Origin: Anoplolepis gracilipes
Taxonomy: Eukaryota > Arthropoda > Insecta > Hymenoptera > Formicidae
Direction of reading: 5' to 3'
Length of the DNA: 64,000 bases
Assembly (NCBI RefSeq): GCF_047496725.1
Contig: NC_132985.1
Location: 1,455,001-1,519,000, forward strand
In this document: positions 25,612 through 38,600 of the stretch, in pieces
Layout of the letters: each line of letters opens with the position of its first letter
How positions within the stretch are numbered: position 1 is the first letter of the stretch
Translations under genes and position numbers: made by a program
The notes under the pieces: generated by a model
The model's database searches: none
The model's input: the letters and a program-made list of their open reading frames with translations, nothing else
Told to the model about the DNA's origin: nothing

Positions 25612-26820
25612 CAAGACGCTCGCTTGGTACTTATCATTCCGTTTCAATTTGTAATCCGCGCAATTGAAGCGAGAGCGAGCGGTTCAATGGCTGAAGGAAC
25701 CAAAGGCGACACATATCACGCGCACAGTAGTTCGTAGACGATGATATAACGCGTCGCGTCGCGACGCGGCTCTTATCAAATGCACGCGTACGCACACATG
25801 CATACAGATGCGCGTAGTATATTGGACCCGTAATATTTACGCACACACGCTGCATGCGCGCACCCGCGTTACGCATGCACTCTGCACCCAGAATCCGGCC
25901 GGGAACTCTTTTCGAAACAAAATTTGTGCGTACGCACGGGGATAGATATTAAGAGATGGATTCTTTGACCGCGCATAACACTTAAGTCCGTCCTTGCTGT
26001 CAGTTGAAAATTGCTTTTCCGATAGCCTCTAGAGCAGGCCTGCGGGAGAGATATGTAAGAATGAAATGCTCTTTACGCTGATGAAACTCGAGCGAGAGTT
26101 AATGAATAAGAGAGAAAGATAGAAAGAGCAAATTATTGTACTTTAATAAAATATTAATTCGTAACTTGGATTAACTACAGAAAAAGGTAAACGATGCTGA
26201 AACACACTTGGAAATAAAATAATAATTTATACAACTTTGAAAGTAGTTAAAAATAGTTTGAATAATTAAGCTCTTTGGTTCGCTAAAGAATTTATCATTA
26301 ACACTTACTTGACCCATGTTCATTCAGGAATATTCTCGCAAGAGAAGCGCAAATCAACGCGTCATGTCACTTTGGATGCATTCGCCCGGGCATATATTCG
26401 CGGAATATATAAGTGAAAAATTATGCCGTGCGTATCAGTTGGCTTGTTGCATAATGGTTAAAAACGATGAGATACACAGAACCTAACCGGCGCTACGATT
26501 ATATAAGCAGTAAACTAGTTGTGAAAAGCTCGGGAAAATATATTTTACACGAGAAATTTTATAGCTCTCGCGTGGGTGAACATTGATTTTACAAAAAAAA
26601 AAAAAATTTTTTTTTTTAATCCAGAAATCTATTATACACAATATTGTATATGTATTTAATTTCCCGATGACGCTTTTTATTTCTTTTAGATTCAACAATA
26701 TTTTTTCTTCAACGCAGTACCGTTGTTTTTTAAAGTTTACTAACGCGACTCGATCTTTTAAAGAGATAATTAACATTATATACATGTATTCTACATGTTA
26801 TCTATGACATTGATTTGATT

Positions 26821-26830
26821 GTTACGTAAC
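26821..26830 (+). promoter_or_regulatory. PAR-bZIP/D-box-like site
   Basis: GTTACGTAAC is a perfect 10-bp palindrome matching the RTTAYGTAAY consensus bound by VRI/PDP1 (E4BP4/DBP class). It lies in cycle intron 1. Function is inferred only from the motif. Confidence 0.4.
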
Positions 26831-27415
26831 AGGAATTTAAAAAATAGCTTGAAAAAACGATTCTTTCCAATACATGAGCGATGACAGAGGTGTTTGACCA
26901 ATAGATTTTCCGATCTTTTATACATTAATCTGCTTTGATTCTTTAATGAGCGCTCTTACTTTCGAGATATCGAATTGTCAGAATATAAAGTTCGCGTACG
27001 ATTAAACGACGAATAAGAGATTTCTTTTCAAAACTTAATAAAAAATCGCAAAAAATAAATAAAAAAGGGAGACGTTGTAAAAATGTATTTTTAACGTTTT
27101 ACTTTTAATTACAGATTTATATTGTATTGAGGTTTAAAGTTATGAGGTACGTACACTCTGCGCATACATTTATATCGATGCAATCGTGATATGTATGCGT
27201 GTACTTTCACCGCGTGCGACCGATATCGCTCGCATCTGCGAATCTAGACGATTTTTCCGACCGACGCGCATTACCCCAAGAAGCAGATTACTTATTCAAG
27301 GTTGGTCGGGGAAGCCATCGTCCACGCTGGCAGCCTCGCAAGTGTAATCGATGATTCAGTTTTCCCGGTCGTCTCTCCGCTCTCGCGATTCCGCGCGGTC
27401 TCAGGCCGATATCGC

Positions 27416-27425
27416 GTTATGTAAC
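27416..27425 (+). promoter_or_regulatory. PAR-bZIP/D-box-like site
   Basis: GTTATGTAAC matches RTTAYGTAAY, with the T in the Y position. It lies within a CpG-rich block of cycle intron 1, about 600 bp downstream of the previous site. Confidence 0.4.
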
Positions 27426-27867
27426 AATTCCGCGATCCAAACGTACTGATCGTTTCAGTCGTGACCGACTGACAAAGAAAAGTATTATCGAAAGCGCGAT
27501 TACTATGCGGATTACATCAAGTTGTGTGAGACACGTGACACGACTCTCGTTCGCCTAAAGATCACGATCTTCGAAATATGTACTTTAGATGATCGAGGAC
27601 GCGGATTCGCGAGAAATTGCATCGCGAGGTGCATCGACGAGCCACTGTCGAATTTTATGCATCGGGTACGGAAGATTTCGGTGAAAATCGGATTGCCGTC
27701 GAATCGTGCAGACCGAAATGGAATCGATCTTAAACGGCCCGAACGTAGGGTTTTAGGATTTTGCGAGTCGCGGAAGGGGCCGCCTCCCGGTGGGAAAATG
27801 ACCGCCGTGCCGTGCTCGAGAATTGCTTTGATATGAGGTAATGCGCACCGCAAAACACGCAAGAAGC

Positions 27868-27877
27868 ATTACGTAAC
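27868..27877 (+). promoter_or_regulatory. PAR-bZIP/D-box-like site
   Basis: ATTACGTAAC is the third match to RTTAYGTAAY within 1.06 kb. Confidence 0.35.
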
Positions 27878-29115
27878 GTTTAAAGTGTATATGTGCGACT
27901 GCGGCAACCGCAACCGGTGTATGTTGCTATAGTATATATTTATTAAAGAGCGCGAGAGAGATCTCGTGGCCGCAGTTTCCGCCGTAAAGAAACTCGGCCG
28001 ACTCGATTTCCAAACGATCGCGGTGACGGATTCTGATCGGTGGCGAATAGTTTTATAGGGGCAATTAGCCGTAAAACGTCGTGATTTAAACTCTGTCTTT
28101 GAAAAATGCATGTTGTTCGAAGAACTTTAATAGACCTCAACCTGCATTTTAAAAAGCTGTATATTCCGAAAAAATTTAGTCCTCATTTTTCGACAATGTT
28201 CTATAAAATAATATACGCAGATATTTAATATATTACATATAATTATAATTAAATATAAAATTAATATATTATTATATAATATATAAAAAGTAACTTGCTT
28301 TTGCATTTTTATTCTTTCTCTATTAATAATTTATTTTATTGATTTAAATTGGATGTATGTGCCGATTTTTGAATTGTCAGAACGTGGTCAGTTTTCTCTT
28401 ATCATATTCGTATGCAGCAAGTTGGATACCCGTAGGGGGAGATATAAATTCCGGCTAGTCGCGAACTGCATACACATAGACACAGGTCTCAAAAGGTCAA
28501 AGTATTTCAAATGCAAATCGCATTACGCCCGTAAGGGTACATAATACCGGCCAGTAAATGCGGGACGCGGATCCGGCCGGCTTTCCGTTGAAATCCGCAC
28601 GTGTGCGATAATTATTTTTGCGCGCGGTGACGAAGAGAAATGCGCGCGAGAATGTCAAGAGCAATTTTGGATTGCGCGTTTTCCGCGACGATGATAGCGT
28701 ACGTACGTCACAGAAGGACGCACTTCGTCGGAATCGCTCTCCCGTATCTGCGCGGGACAACGATCTGAAATTACTTCTTCAATCATACGTCTCCTATCGT
28801 TAACTATATATTTATAACGTGACAAGCATTCAATTGTCGACAGGTTGTCCTTGCGAGGCTGCGCGATGATTATTTTTACGGCGATTCAGCGATTTTTTTT
28901 TTTTTTTTCCTTTCCTCTTTTCGTAGATCGTTATTTTTTTATGCGAATGTAACGAACCGTGTTAGATCGATTAGTAGCGTAGTATGTTGTAATAATCCGG
29001 AAAAAGCGCGCGATTAAAATTTACATAACGGAATCGTTGCGAATGTTACGTTATGGCCTTGATTGCGTGTGTGCGTGCGTGTTTTTACGTCACAGGTCAA
29101 GCACATGAAGTGAAC

Positions 29116-32100
29116 ATGGAAGGCGGCGAGTCGGATATCGGTGCACCGCACTTCGGTAGTCGGGGATTACATAACTATATGCATTGATAAGGAAATAAGC
29201 GACTCGGTTCGCCTTGACATTGGCAACTCGTGCTCGGGCGCGATCCGGCTGTCAAAGATCGGTATTCGCTGCTCTTTCTCACCGATATATGTTCTCCCAC
29301 TCGTGCGAAAATCAATGTTCATGTGACACACTTTTTTTTGAACATGCTGATAAATATTGTGACATTTTTTCCCCTTGATGTTGCTTATTTTGCGAGAATA
29401 TTACACAATATCATTTTTATCTTGCCTTATCTTTGTTTCTAAAGTTGTTTAGGGTTAATAAAAATATTTAACGCAAAATATTTTTTGCCTTATGATTGAT
29501 TATCAGGATTTCTGATTTTTTTTACTGTTTGTTATTTATTTATTAAATACGCGAAAACGATAAAGAAAATTTGATTCGATCGACTTTTGAGCACAGGTAT
29601 ACGTATACGTTTTTGTACGTTTCTACAAGGAGGATAACAAATTGCTACTAATTAAAAGACACTTTTATTCTCTCTACATTTGTTATAAACTTTGGACTGT
29701 CTCTTATGACATCTTACACGATGATATGACGTAACAATTATCAATGAAAATTACTATAATATGTATGCAATATTTTTTTAATGATTTTATATTGCAATAT
29801 ATTCATACAGCCATGTAAAAAAAAATATTGAATCAACATCATCGTCATTAAAATTTATTTTAGTAATTCAATAACATTATTAATCATATCAATGCGCCAC
29901 GTATTAATTTGATTAATAATATTATTGAATTAATAACATAAATTTTAACTACGCTGATGTTGTTGATACAATATTTTTTTTCTGCGTATAGATTACGTAA
30001 AGTAATAATTATCACTATGTATTATTCAAAACCATATCTCTCTCGCCTAATTTCTTCGTAAATGTTTTTGACGTTACAAACCGATATTGAATACTTTCTT
30101 GCGTTAATAATCCCAAATCATGACAAGCACAAAACCAACACAGGTAGGCGAAAGGGGTTGGTTTTGTGATTCACTGATGTGACAAAGGTAGGGGATGTCG
30201 TCGGCAAGGCATAATCCATCAAGCACAGACGTTGATAATATTTATATAATCACGTGGTTAAATTATTGCACATTGTGTTGTGCGCCCGCTTATATAACTA
30301 AAATTCAATTGTACCTACTTCCCTTTAGAAGCGGACAAGTGTGTTAACATTAAGGGGTAACATTCTTTCAGAGAGCTTCACCGGTTCAGATACAATCTTA
30401 CATTTTAATCTTTCCTTAAGCGCGATAAGAATTTTCAATTAGCTCGTAGGAAATTATTTTAATTGTGCATTTTCTTTTTTATAGATACCGATACTATGAG
30501 GCCTCACGAATGGATGCTTAGTACGTCTCGAAACAGATTCGAAGGTACGATTGTTATTTAAGTACTAGACTTTCAATTTTTTATCGCACGTTAAGAAAAA
30601 TTAATATACAATTATAAAAATTATGAAAAATATATGTACGAGTATATTTTTTATTTATAAACAATAAATATATTGCGTGGATTAAAAATTAGTCATTCAA
30701 AATACTCGCGTATTTTATATCCGTTAGCAAAAAAAAAAAAAAAAAAAAAAAAAGAATCCCTTTAAAACGTGGTTATGAATGGAGAATCATTCTTCTCTTC
30801 AAAGGCGCAGATGTTCGTTGCGATGTGACAATAAAGGATAAAGTCCTAACAAGCGCTCGTTGCACCTGACAAAACGCTTATACGTCTCGTTACTACGCTC
30901 GTATTGTGCAGCGGATTATTATCCAAAAAGCGCAATATTTATTCTTACAATATAATTTTACGAGAGGCAAATTGTATTAGATTTGCAAATAAATTCTGTC
31001 ATCCATTCGGTTTTAATCATATTAATTTTCTCTAGCATCAATGTCAGTCCTTATTACAAATTACAAATATTTCAGGTAAACAGATATCTCATCAGTATTT
31101 ATTTTTTCTTTATCTTGTTTTCTTTCTACCTATGAAATGTCGTTAGTTTCCTCTCTCGCGCGTTATTGCTGAATCTTAATTTACTTCGTAATTCGCCGTC
31201 TTGTTCATTTGAGCGTAAAGTTTACTCATCTTGTTCCTTTCGCGTCTCGATGCACAAACGATAAATCATCAGAGACGATGGGCGTCCAATTATAAAAATT
31301 CGCGCGACCGGTGAATCAATTAAGATTTAATCATTCTTTTCGCGATGGTATTTTTTTTTTGTTTTGTTCGCAGGTATTGATACGGTCCAGCCAAATGAAT
31401 GGACGTATGGAAGGGCTCGATACGAACCTAAAGGTAAGATTATTATTACGTATTTTATTAATTATTTTCATGTTTTAATTGTCAAATAAATTAACATCTT
31501 TTCCTTGATCGCGATAACATATCAGAGAATTGAGATTATTGAAGGAGAGATAATAAGATTGATATGAGCGTTAGAATAAAAATAGAGTTGTCGCTAGATG
31601 TTACGTAGTAATATAGAATGACACATTGATTGTAATTGTTTCTGAGAAAGTATTGTGTTACGAGAGAAGACGGTCAGTGTCAGCTTACCAATCAATGTTG
31701 AGAAATGAATTCCGAAATTGCCGGTCAGTTCGGAATTTGAGGATATAACCCACATTCTCTCGGTGGTAATCGAAGTAAGTTGATACATTGAGAATATAAG
31801 AAAAATACGACGAATACAAGCGTTTCAATGCGATCTCAATTATACTCGACGTATCAATGTTAATAACAACGTGTTTCGCGATTTCTTAATCGTAACTTGA
31901 TTGATAGTATAATAAAATGGTTCAGTTTTAACGTATGTGTTATTATAAACGCGTTAGTTTTATGAAAAAATATCGGTATGCATCCTTGAATGTTTAATGA
32001 ATACATTTGTGAAAAAAATTTAATTCTACGTGAATGCGTATGTGTTAATTATACATGTGTATAACAACATACGATCAGAAATTATAGTATAATATAAATT

Positions 32101-32592
32101 ACATTGATCTTATTTTATCAGAAAAAAAAGAAACTTTGAGGTATATTTAATAAAAAATATATATTCTAATTTTATTTTTTCATACTGAATAGACAACTAA
32201 TATATACATAGAAATATAATTCTAGATAACAGAAAGAATAAAATTCCTTTTAATCATTTTTATTCGCGACTTTCGTCGATAATTCGTCGAGCGGCGCATT
32301 TTTTGAGAACATTATCACACTCTAGATAACAAAGAAATGTCGCGCGGATTATTTTCCAATTTTGTCGGCGGTGCGTGCGGCAAGCGCTGACAAAGGTCAT
32401 AGATCATTATTGAAAACCCCATGCTTTTCGCTAAATAATCGGATAAGCGCGTGTACGCGCGGAGAGCGCTATGAAATCACTGAAAATTAATCGCAGGGAA
32501 AAGAGGAGAGAGGAGGGAGGGAGATTGATCTCCGGTTGACGAAAAATCACGCTAATGAATGGACGGACGAGAGACAGATTTAGCCGGAAGAA

Positions 32593-32655
<63 letters not shown>

Positions 32656-35600
32656 GCTAGCAGGCTGCGGTCACTTCAAACATCAATGCCGATCGTAAAC
32701 CGGGTCGTATCGCGCACAAGCGTATTGACGATAACAATTACCGCTCCGTTACAAACGGTTCCGGTCAGTGCAGATGCACGCGACTGAGGCAGGCTTAACT
32801 CGTTGTAATTAACGCTAATTAATACAACGCGATCGCGGCTCGATTCGAAATCTCGGCTTCGCCCTTTCAGAGAGTCGAGGGTGCGATCGAGAAAGAATAC
32901 GGGGGTCTGTTCATGTGCGGAATCATATTCTATTTCTTTTTTTTGTAGCCACAGCCTGCACGTGCTACATCCTATCATTTTCTAACGATTATGATACAGT
33001 CGGATGACGGTTCTTTTTTTTTTCAGAAAATTGAAAAACATATCGCTCGTGACCATCGAGATCATCGATAAATGTCGGATAATGAGTCTGTTTTTTTTTT
33101 TATTAAAATTATTTTATTTTTAAAATTTGCACATGTCTCACGATGCTTTGAATATTATATTCTGTATTGACTTGACGCATGTAATAGTACATAAAATATC
33201 ATCAAATAAGGTGAATTGATACCGGTTTGTAATTGGCAATGTCGGAATTAAAACGGTAATTTACATTGCATTCAATTGGTGAATATCGATGTAGAATTAA
33301 GTAGCATGATATTTAAGAAGCGCTGGCAATCAAGATACCTTTGATACAATTTATACTCATAAGTTGATGTAATATAATTAAGATGTAATAGAAAGTCTTA
33401 TATCTCCTAAGTATGGGAGAAGAAAAATGCAGGCGCATGAAAAATTAAAGCAATACTAAAAATTTCTCGCAAATGACGTGTCTTGTAGAGTGACGATTAT
33501 TATTGTGATATTAAACAAATTGCGCGCAATAATAAACCGGTTAGTCGAAGGCTGATCGTTTCTGTATAAAATAATGAAAGATAAATTTGTGTTTTATAAA
33601 GAATAACCGCACGTAGAGAAAGATTACACCGGCCGTTTGCTTCGTGCCTTTTCTTCAACGTGATATTAAATGTTAGCGCTACATTTAATTATGTTAATCA
33701 AATTATGCAAGATATTAATGATAACTAACGTTAAGTAATCAGTTTTAAATACACATACGTTGCACATAATGTTGCATATTACATGATGAAATGTTACGTA
33801 TTAATTAATACTGCGTTGGCGCAAAACGTTTAATCCATTCAAAAGCGCAGGAAAAAAGTAAGAATATATATATATATATATTTTTTTTTTTTTTATTTTA
33901 TTTTTTTTTGCGCAAGAAAATTTACACAAACGTTGTTTGCCTACAATTATTAAAAAATAAAAATAATAATTTTTTGAGGCTTGATATCAAACCAGGAATG
34001 CAGGTTAAATACTATAATGTTCAAAAAATGTTGATAAGTATTTGAAAGACACTATGCATTTATAAATTATACGTTGCACGGAGCGGTTGATTGCTACCGT
34101 ATATCTGATTTCCCAACTTATAAACAGAGAGACAGTAAACAAAATACGAGACATTTTTCTTTGGTTACACGTGCAGGTTCACGGCGAGCATGTTAATAAC
34201 ACATTTCTTTCGTAAGGAATTATTATCTTTTAATTATTTTGACAATATAATTTAAATAGATTCTGACAGTCTAATTATATTTTATGCTGACAAGTAACAA
34301 TTTGTATCGTTACTTGTCAGCTTTTAATTTCTTTAAGGTAAAACTATACATATATTTTTTTTTTCGTGCTTATCTTCAGAAATCAAAAGTCAATAAAAAA
34401 TAGACTGCGCTGATAAAGTATAAAGTTTACTCAAACGTAGAGACTGCTACTGATTATCACATATTTCTATGTAATAAGTTTTTTAACATTATGAACATTA
34501 GCTGAAATGACTGATCGATCCGCTCAACGAAGAACGCAACAAAGTAGAATTCTTGCATTCAAAAGAATTCTCGCGACGCATTCTCCCCGTCGCGACCTCC
34601 TTCCCTCTCGCGTGCAAGAGGGTGGCGACAGGGACACAACTCGTCGTCGCGGGGGCGATTTCGCGGCGCAGGGCAGTTTTAGTCACTCCCACCTGTGTCA
34701 GTCTCGCGTAACCACGTGGTATCCGCGCCCCGGTGTACCTCAGTCTGTTGACGACAATACCTCTGTACCGTTGTCATCACCGTCGTCGCCGGAAGCACCG
34801 ACATCACTACCACCACCACTGCCACCACTGCTATCACCATCACCAACACCGTTCATCATCACTTACCCGAACGCTTAGTGTCAAACGGACAACCCATCTG
34901 TTGATGACGAGTGCGCTGTCTGTCGTGCGAAGAGTTCAAGAGGAGAGATCTTCTGCTTCCGCGATCAGCGTTTTTATCGGTCAATATCGCGTCCATCAAG
35001 ATACCCTATAGTTTCTCAAGAAAAATTTCGGCGCATCATTCTTCGTCTTCTTTTTTCGCAGAATAACCAGCTGTCATTTGCTCGGCGTCACGTGCCGGCA
35101 GTGGAAACTCGCGATACGACTCGGAGTCGACACGACCCCGTCGTCGTCGTCGTCGTCGTCGAGGAGGAGGTCCGATCCTCGAAGGGCATCGCTCGCTAAG
35201 AGCGAAGGCGACAGACCTTCTGGCCTCCTCGAGAATGCCGCCGCCTCCTCGTCGTCGGCGACGACGTGGATGTATACGCTTCTCGGTAAGAGGCACCCCC
35301 AATTGAAACGCTTGCGATACGCGGAGCATAATTTTTCTTTCGTGAGAATTCTTTCTACCGAAATATCGAAGGCAATAGGAATAATTTTTAAAAATTATTT
35401 TTGTCTCTATATGTGTCTCAGGATGATTATCTCGTTCTGAAGAGTCTCAAAGATGAGATTCATCTTTCTTAGTTTGCCGAAAAAATTAATTCAATATTCG
35501 TCGCGCAATGTTTATTAATTACGTGTTTAATAGTGTTAAGAAGATTAATTCAGTAACAATTTTTAAGGTTTATATTTCTAAACAGCTGTCATTGAATGCT

Positions 35601-38600
35601 GGTGACAGTATAATTGGTGGCAATTATCTACATTTTTAATCATCATAGGCCTATCAAATTAAATAGTCATTACGTATCAATCAACTATTTCATAAAATTT
35701 ATCAACAGATTTGACAGTGATCCTTAATTAAGTAGAACTGGTTTTCTATAGTCGAGGAACATGTGTCGTATTGTATTGCCGCATTGTTGTCGTCATCTGT
35801 CAGCATTCGATATAATTTTCGTTGATGTATCATCATTTCAATAATTTCTTGTCATCTTAAATTATTATTTTCTTTTTCTTGTTGCGGAAACTGTAACAAT
35901 CGACTTTTGAGTCGATTTCTTTTTATCTGGATCACGGAGAATATCTTTCATCCTTTGAAACTTTGTCTTTCTGCGTTGTCGATCATCACTTGATAATCGA
36001 CACAATGAATTCATTTGCTATGAATGATAGCTCTTTGAGACTTCGATAATACTATTCGCTAAGCAGTCCCATTGTTTTGCAAATTACAACAGGTACTCGT
36101 TCTTCATTGATAAAAATTTGCTAACGATGAAATATGTTATCAAAGATCACGGCTCCTTAAAATCACTGTTACTATTATCTCGGTCGTTTTTACGCGATTG
36201 TATTCTGGGAAAATTGCATCATCAGATATCAAATCAAGATGTTGTTTATTTTGAGCGATAAAGATCTTCATCATATTGTTTTATTATTGTAATCCTTTAT
36301 CGCGATATTCTATCAATCAGTGTACGTGAGTCGTTGACACTCGGACGTGGATGTCTCATATTTTAATCGCGATTAATTGGAAAACTGTTTTGTAACGATA
36401 TCTTTGTAAAATGAAAAAAAAATTTTAACTAAAAGAAAATGCCTATAAACTTTCGCGTCTGAAAAATTGACATTAATCGCATTTTTTAACGCAGTAGAAA
36501 TTGCGAAAAGCAATACATTGTCGAGACTTAATGGAGTCGTTTACTACAAGTTGTGTTTAAAATATACTCGTATGATCTTTACGATTTTATTACCATCATT
36601 TCATCAATTTTTCTAGAAATAGGTGTATATTAAAAGTTACACGTGAAAGGATTCGTATTTAGCAACACCGCGTGGTATGGAAGAACGCGAATCTGAAATA
36701 TTACGCCAGGGGGAAAATATCTCTTTCTTCTGCCGTCTCTGTATCGCGGCTTCAACCCCGGAACTGGTTTTTGAATTGACACGGACTTGCATCTTTGTCT
36801 TTGGGACGAAGAAACATTCCCGCGAATATTTTTGCGCTCGCTCTCTCGCAAGAGCTGTCATCATACGGCGCCTGTTAATATAGCGTGTGTGTATATATAC
36901 GTAACTGCGCTGCGAAGCGAAATGTCATAAAAGTGCGGAATTGCTTGACAGCCGAGCCGCGGCACGAGATAGGTAGCAATTAATGCGCGTCCGAAGGCGG
37001 ACGATTCACCATGGATTTCGCGCGCGAACCGTTGATTAATCGCCGATTTCGTCGTTCGTCGTTCTTCCTTCTTGCTCATCTAGGGGTGATCTTGCGCAAC
37101 GCCCTTTCTGCGAGCCTTTTCCCGGTAATGTGCGCACAATATTGTGTACGCGATGAGTGTCAGTCGGCGCGAAATTTTTCGACTGGGGAAGCACGTTGGA
37201 GGCCAGTAACCTTTCGCATTTCGTTCGGTTGTGATTTACGCGCGTTTAGCTTCTTCATCTCGGCGAAGATCCTTTGCCGATCTTTTTCCCGACGTTGTAG
37301 GAAAACGTACGAGCCTTTCTCTTTCTCTTTCTTTCCCGCGTATATACGATTATTGCATCATTATTAATACTCTTCTACGTGCTGTTGACGGTGATTCGCG
37401 CGCATTCCAAAGTCGCGCGACGTCTGACGAAACGTGCCTAACCGAATGCATTCGCAATCGTGACATTGGCGTGCTGTCATTCAAGGTTGGAGATCGTATA
37501 TACGCGACATATTTATTTGTCTACTTCCCTATTGTGTGCGAGATTACGTTACCTTTTTACGATTTCGTGGAATTGGATTACGAAATTTATTAACGACTCG
37601 TTATTATTATGTTGTACGTGACAATTGCGAAAGAGACTACAATGCGAATTTTGTCTCTGAATTATTTTTTTAATCGACAAGAATTCTCGCTACCTTTGCA
37701 CCAGGATTGCCAAGGCTCGTTGAATTTTGCGACGCGTTGCAAAATCGATGGTCTAAATAAGGAACTGCCAGTTGGCGGACTCGTGTTTTTCTATATCAAG
37801 TGGATAATTATGTCTTTAAACGCCCAGATGATTGCCCACCATGAACACGGCTCAACGTGTTTTATATTACGCAAATTTTTCGCGTGCCACAACGCGTTGC
37901 AAATCGACTACACGCGTGTTGATTTTACGAGTGACATAAAGAGACCTAATAGCTCACTTGAAAATGGAAACGGCGTATTTTCCGCGCCGATCCCTTCAAT
38001 TATCATAAACGGCAATCGATTCATAATCTGCAATTTTACCGAGCACATTCAAAATTGTACTGCATGAAAAATATTGCCCGTCGGATTTTCTTAACGATTC
38101 TTGACGATCTCGTTGAAGGTTCAGTTCGATCGCATAATTTATTTCAATTCGAGCGAGATCACCACCGATGAGGATTTTAATCTTCATCGTGCGAGGATAC
38201 GAGCTTCCGCGCGTCGCGGGCGTTCTGTCGCGTTCCTTTTCCCCGAAGATCCTCCAGAGCAGCAAATATCCTTCTGTCATTCTCCAGACGAGGGGGATCT
38301 ACTACCGGACAGTGGTAGCGGTGGTGTCGTCGAAAATGACGATACGATGGTCACCGCAGGCGATGGCGCCTGCGTGAACGATCGCATTCTCCATTATCAT
38401 CAGCATCCTCAGCAGCATCCCCATCAGCAGCAGCATTCGCCGACGGAGCCGGAGCTGCACGATCTCTTACAATTCCGTGGGACCGAAACCACGACCGGAC
38501 CAGGACGGGAGGAGATGGTGGTCCAGGAAATGGCACAGGGCTATTCGCAGCTCCTGCACTCGGCGGCGGTCCAGGAACCGCAGGAGTTCATCTCGCTGCA

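Larger units (their letters stand above)
24844..29095 (+). other. Inferred cycle intron 1
   Basis: About 4.25 kb alternates CpG-rich blocks (24.9-25.1, 25.6-26.1, 27.2-28.1, 28.5-29.0 kb) with AT-rich sequence. It contains a (TA)n tract (25196-25230), a T run (25586-25610), and several TTACGTAA/TTATGTAA sites annotated separately. CpG-rich islands inside the intron could be further promoters. No protein-coding exon could be supported. Confidence 0.45.
31434..38248 (+). other. Large cycle intron with an internal alternative promoter
   Basis: A 6.8-kb intron on the long transcript. It holds a (GA)n tract (about 32595-32651), a perfect hairpin (34286-34321), the alternative first exon and its promoter (about 34.5-35.29 kb) and a CpG-rich stretch with open frames (36.6-38.2 kb). 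The latter may be leader sequence of a still more proximal start site, but no splice or family evidence supports a separate gene. Confidence 0.5.

Noticed and set aside
25027..25647. 206-codon minus-strand open frame in cycle intron 1
   Set aside because: It runs through a T/A homopolymer and a (TA)n tract, producing Lys and Ile/Tyr repeats. No protein-like composition or conserved motif.
34507..34878. 123-codon Ser/Pro-rich open frame
   Set aside because: It is driven by CAC/CCA-rich low-complexity sequence with no donor in frame and no family similarity. It is better explained as leader or promoter sequence of the alternative cycle start.
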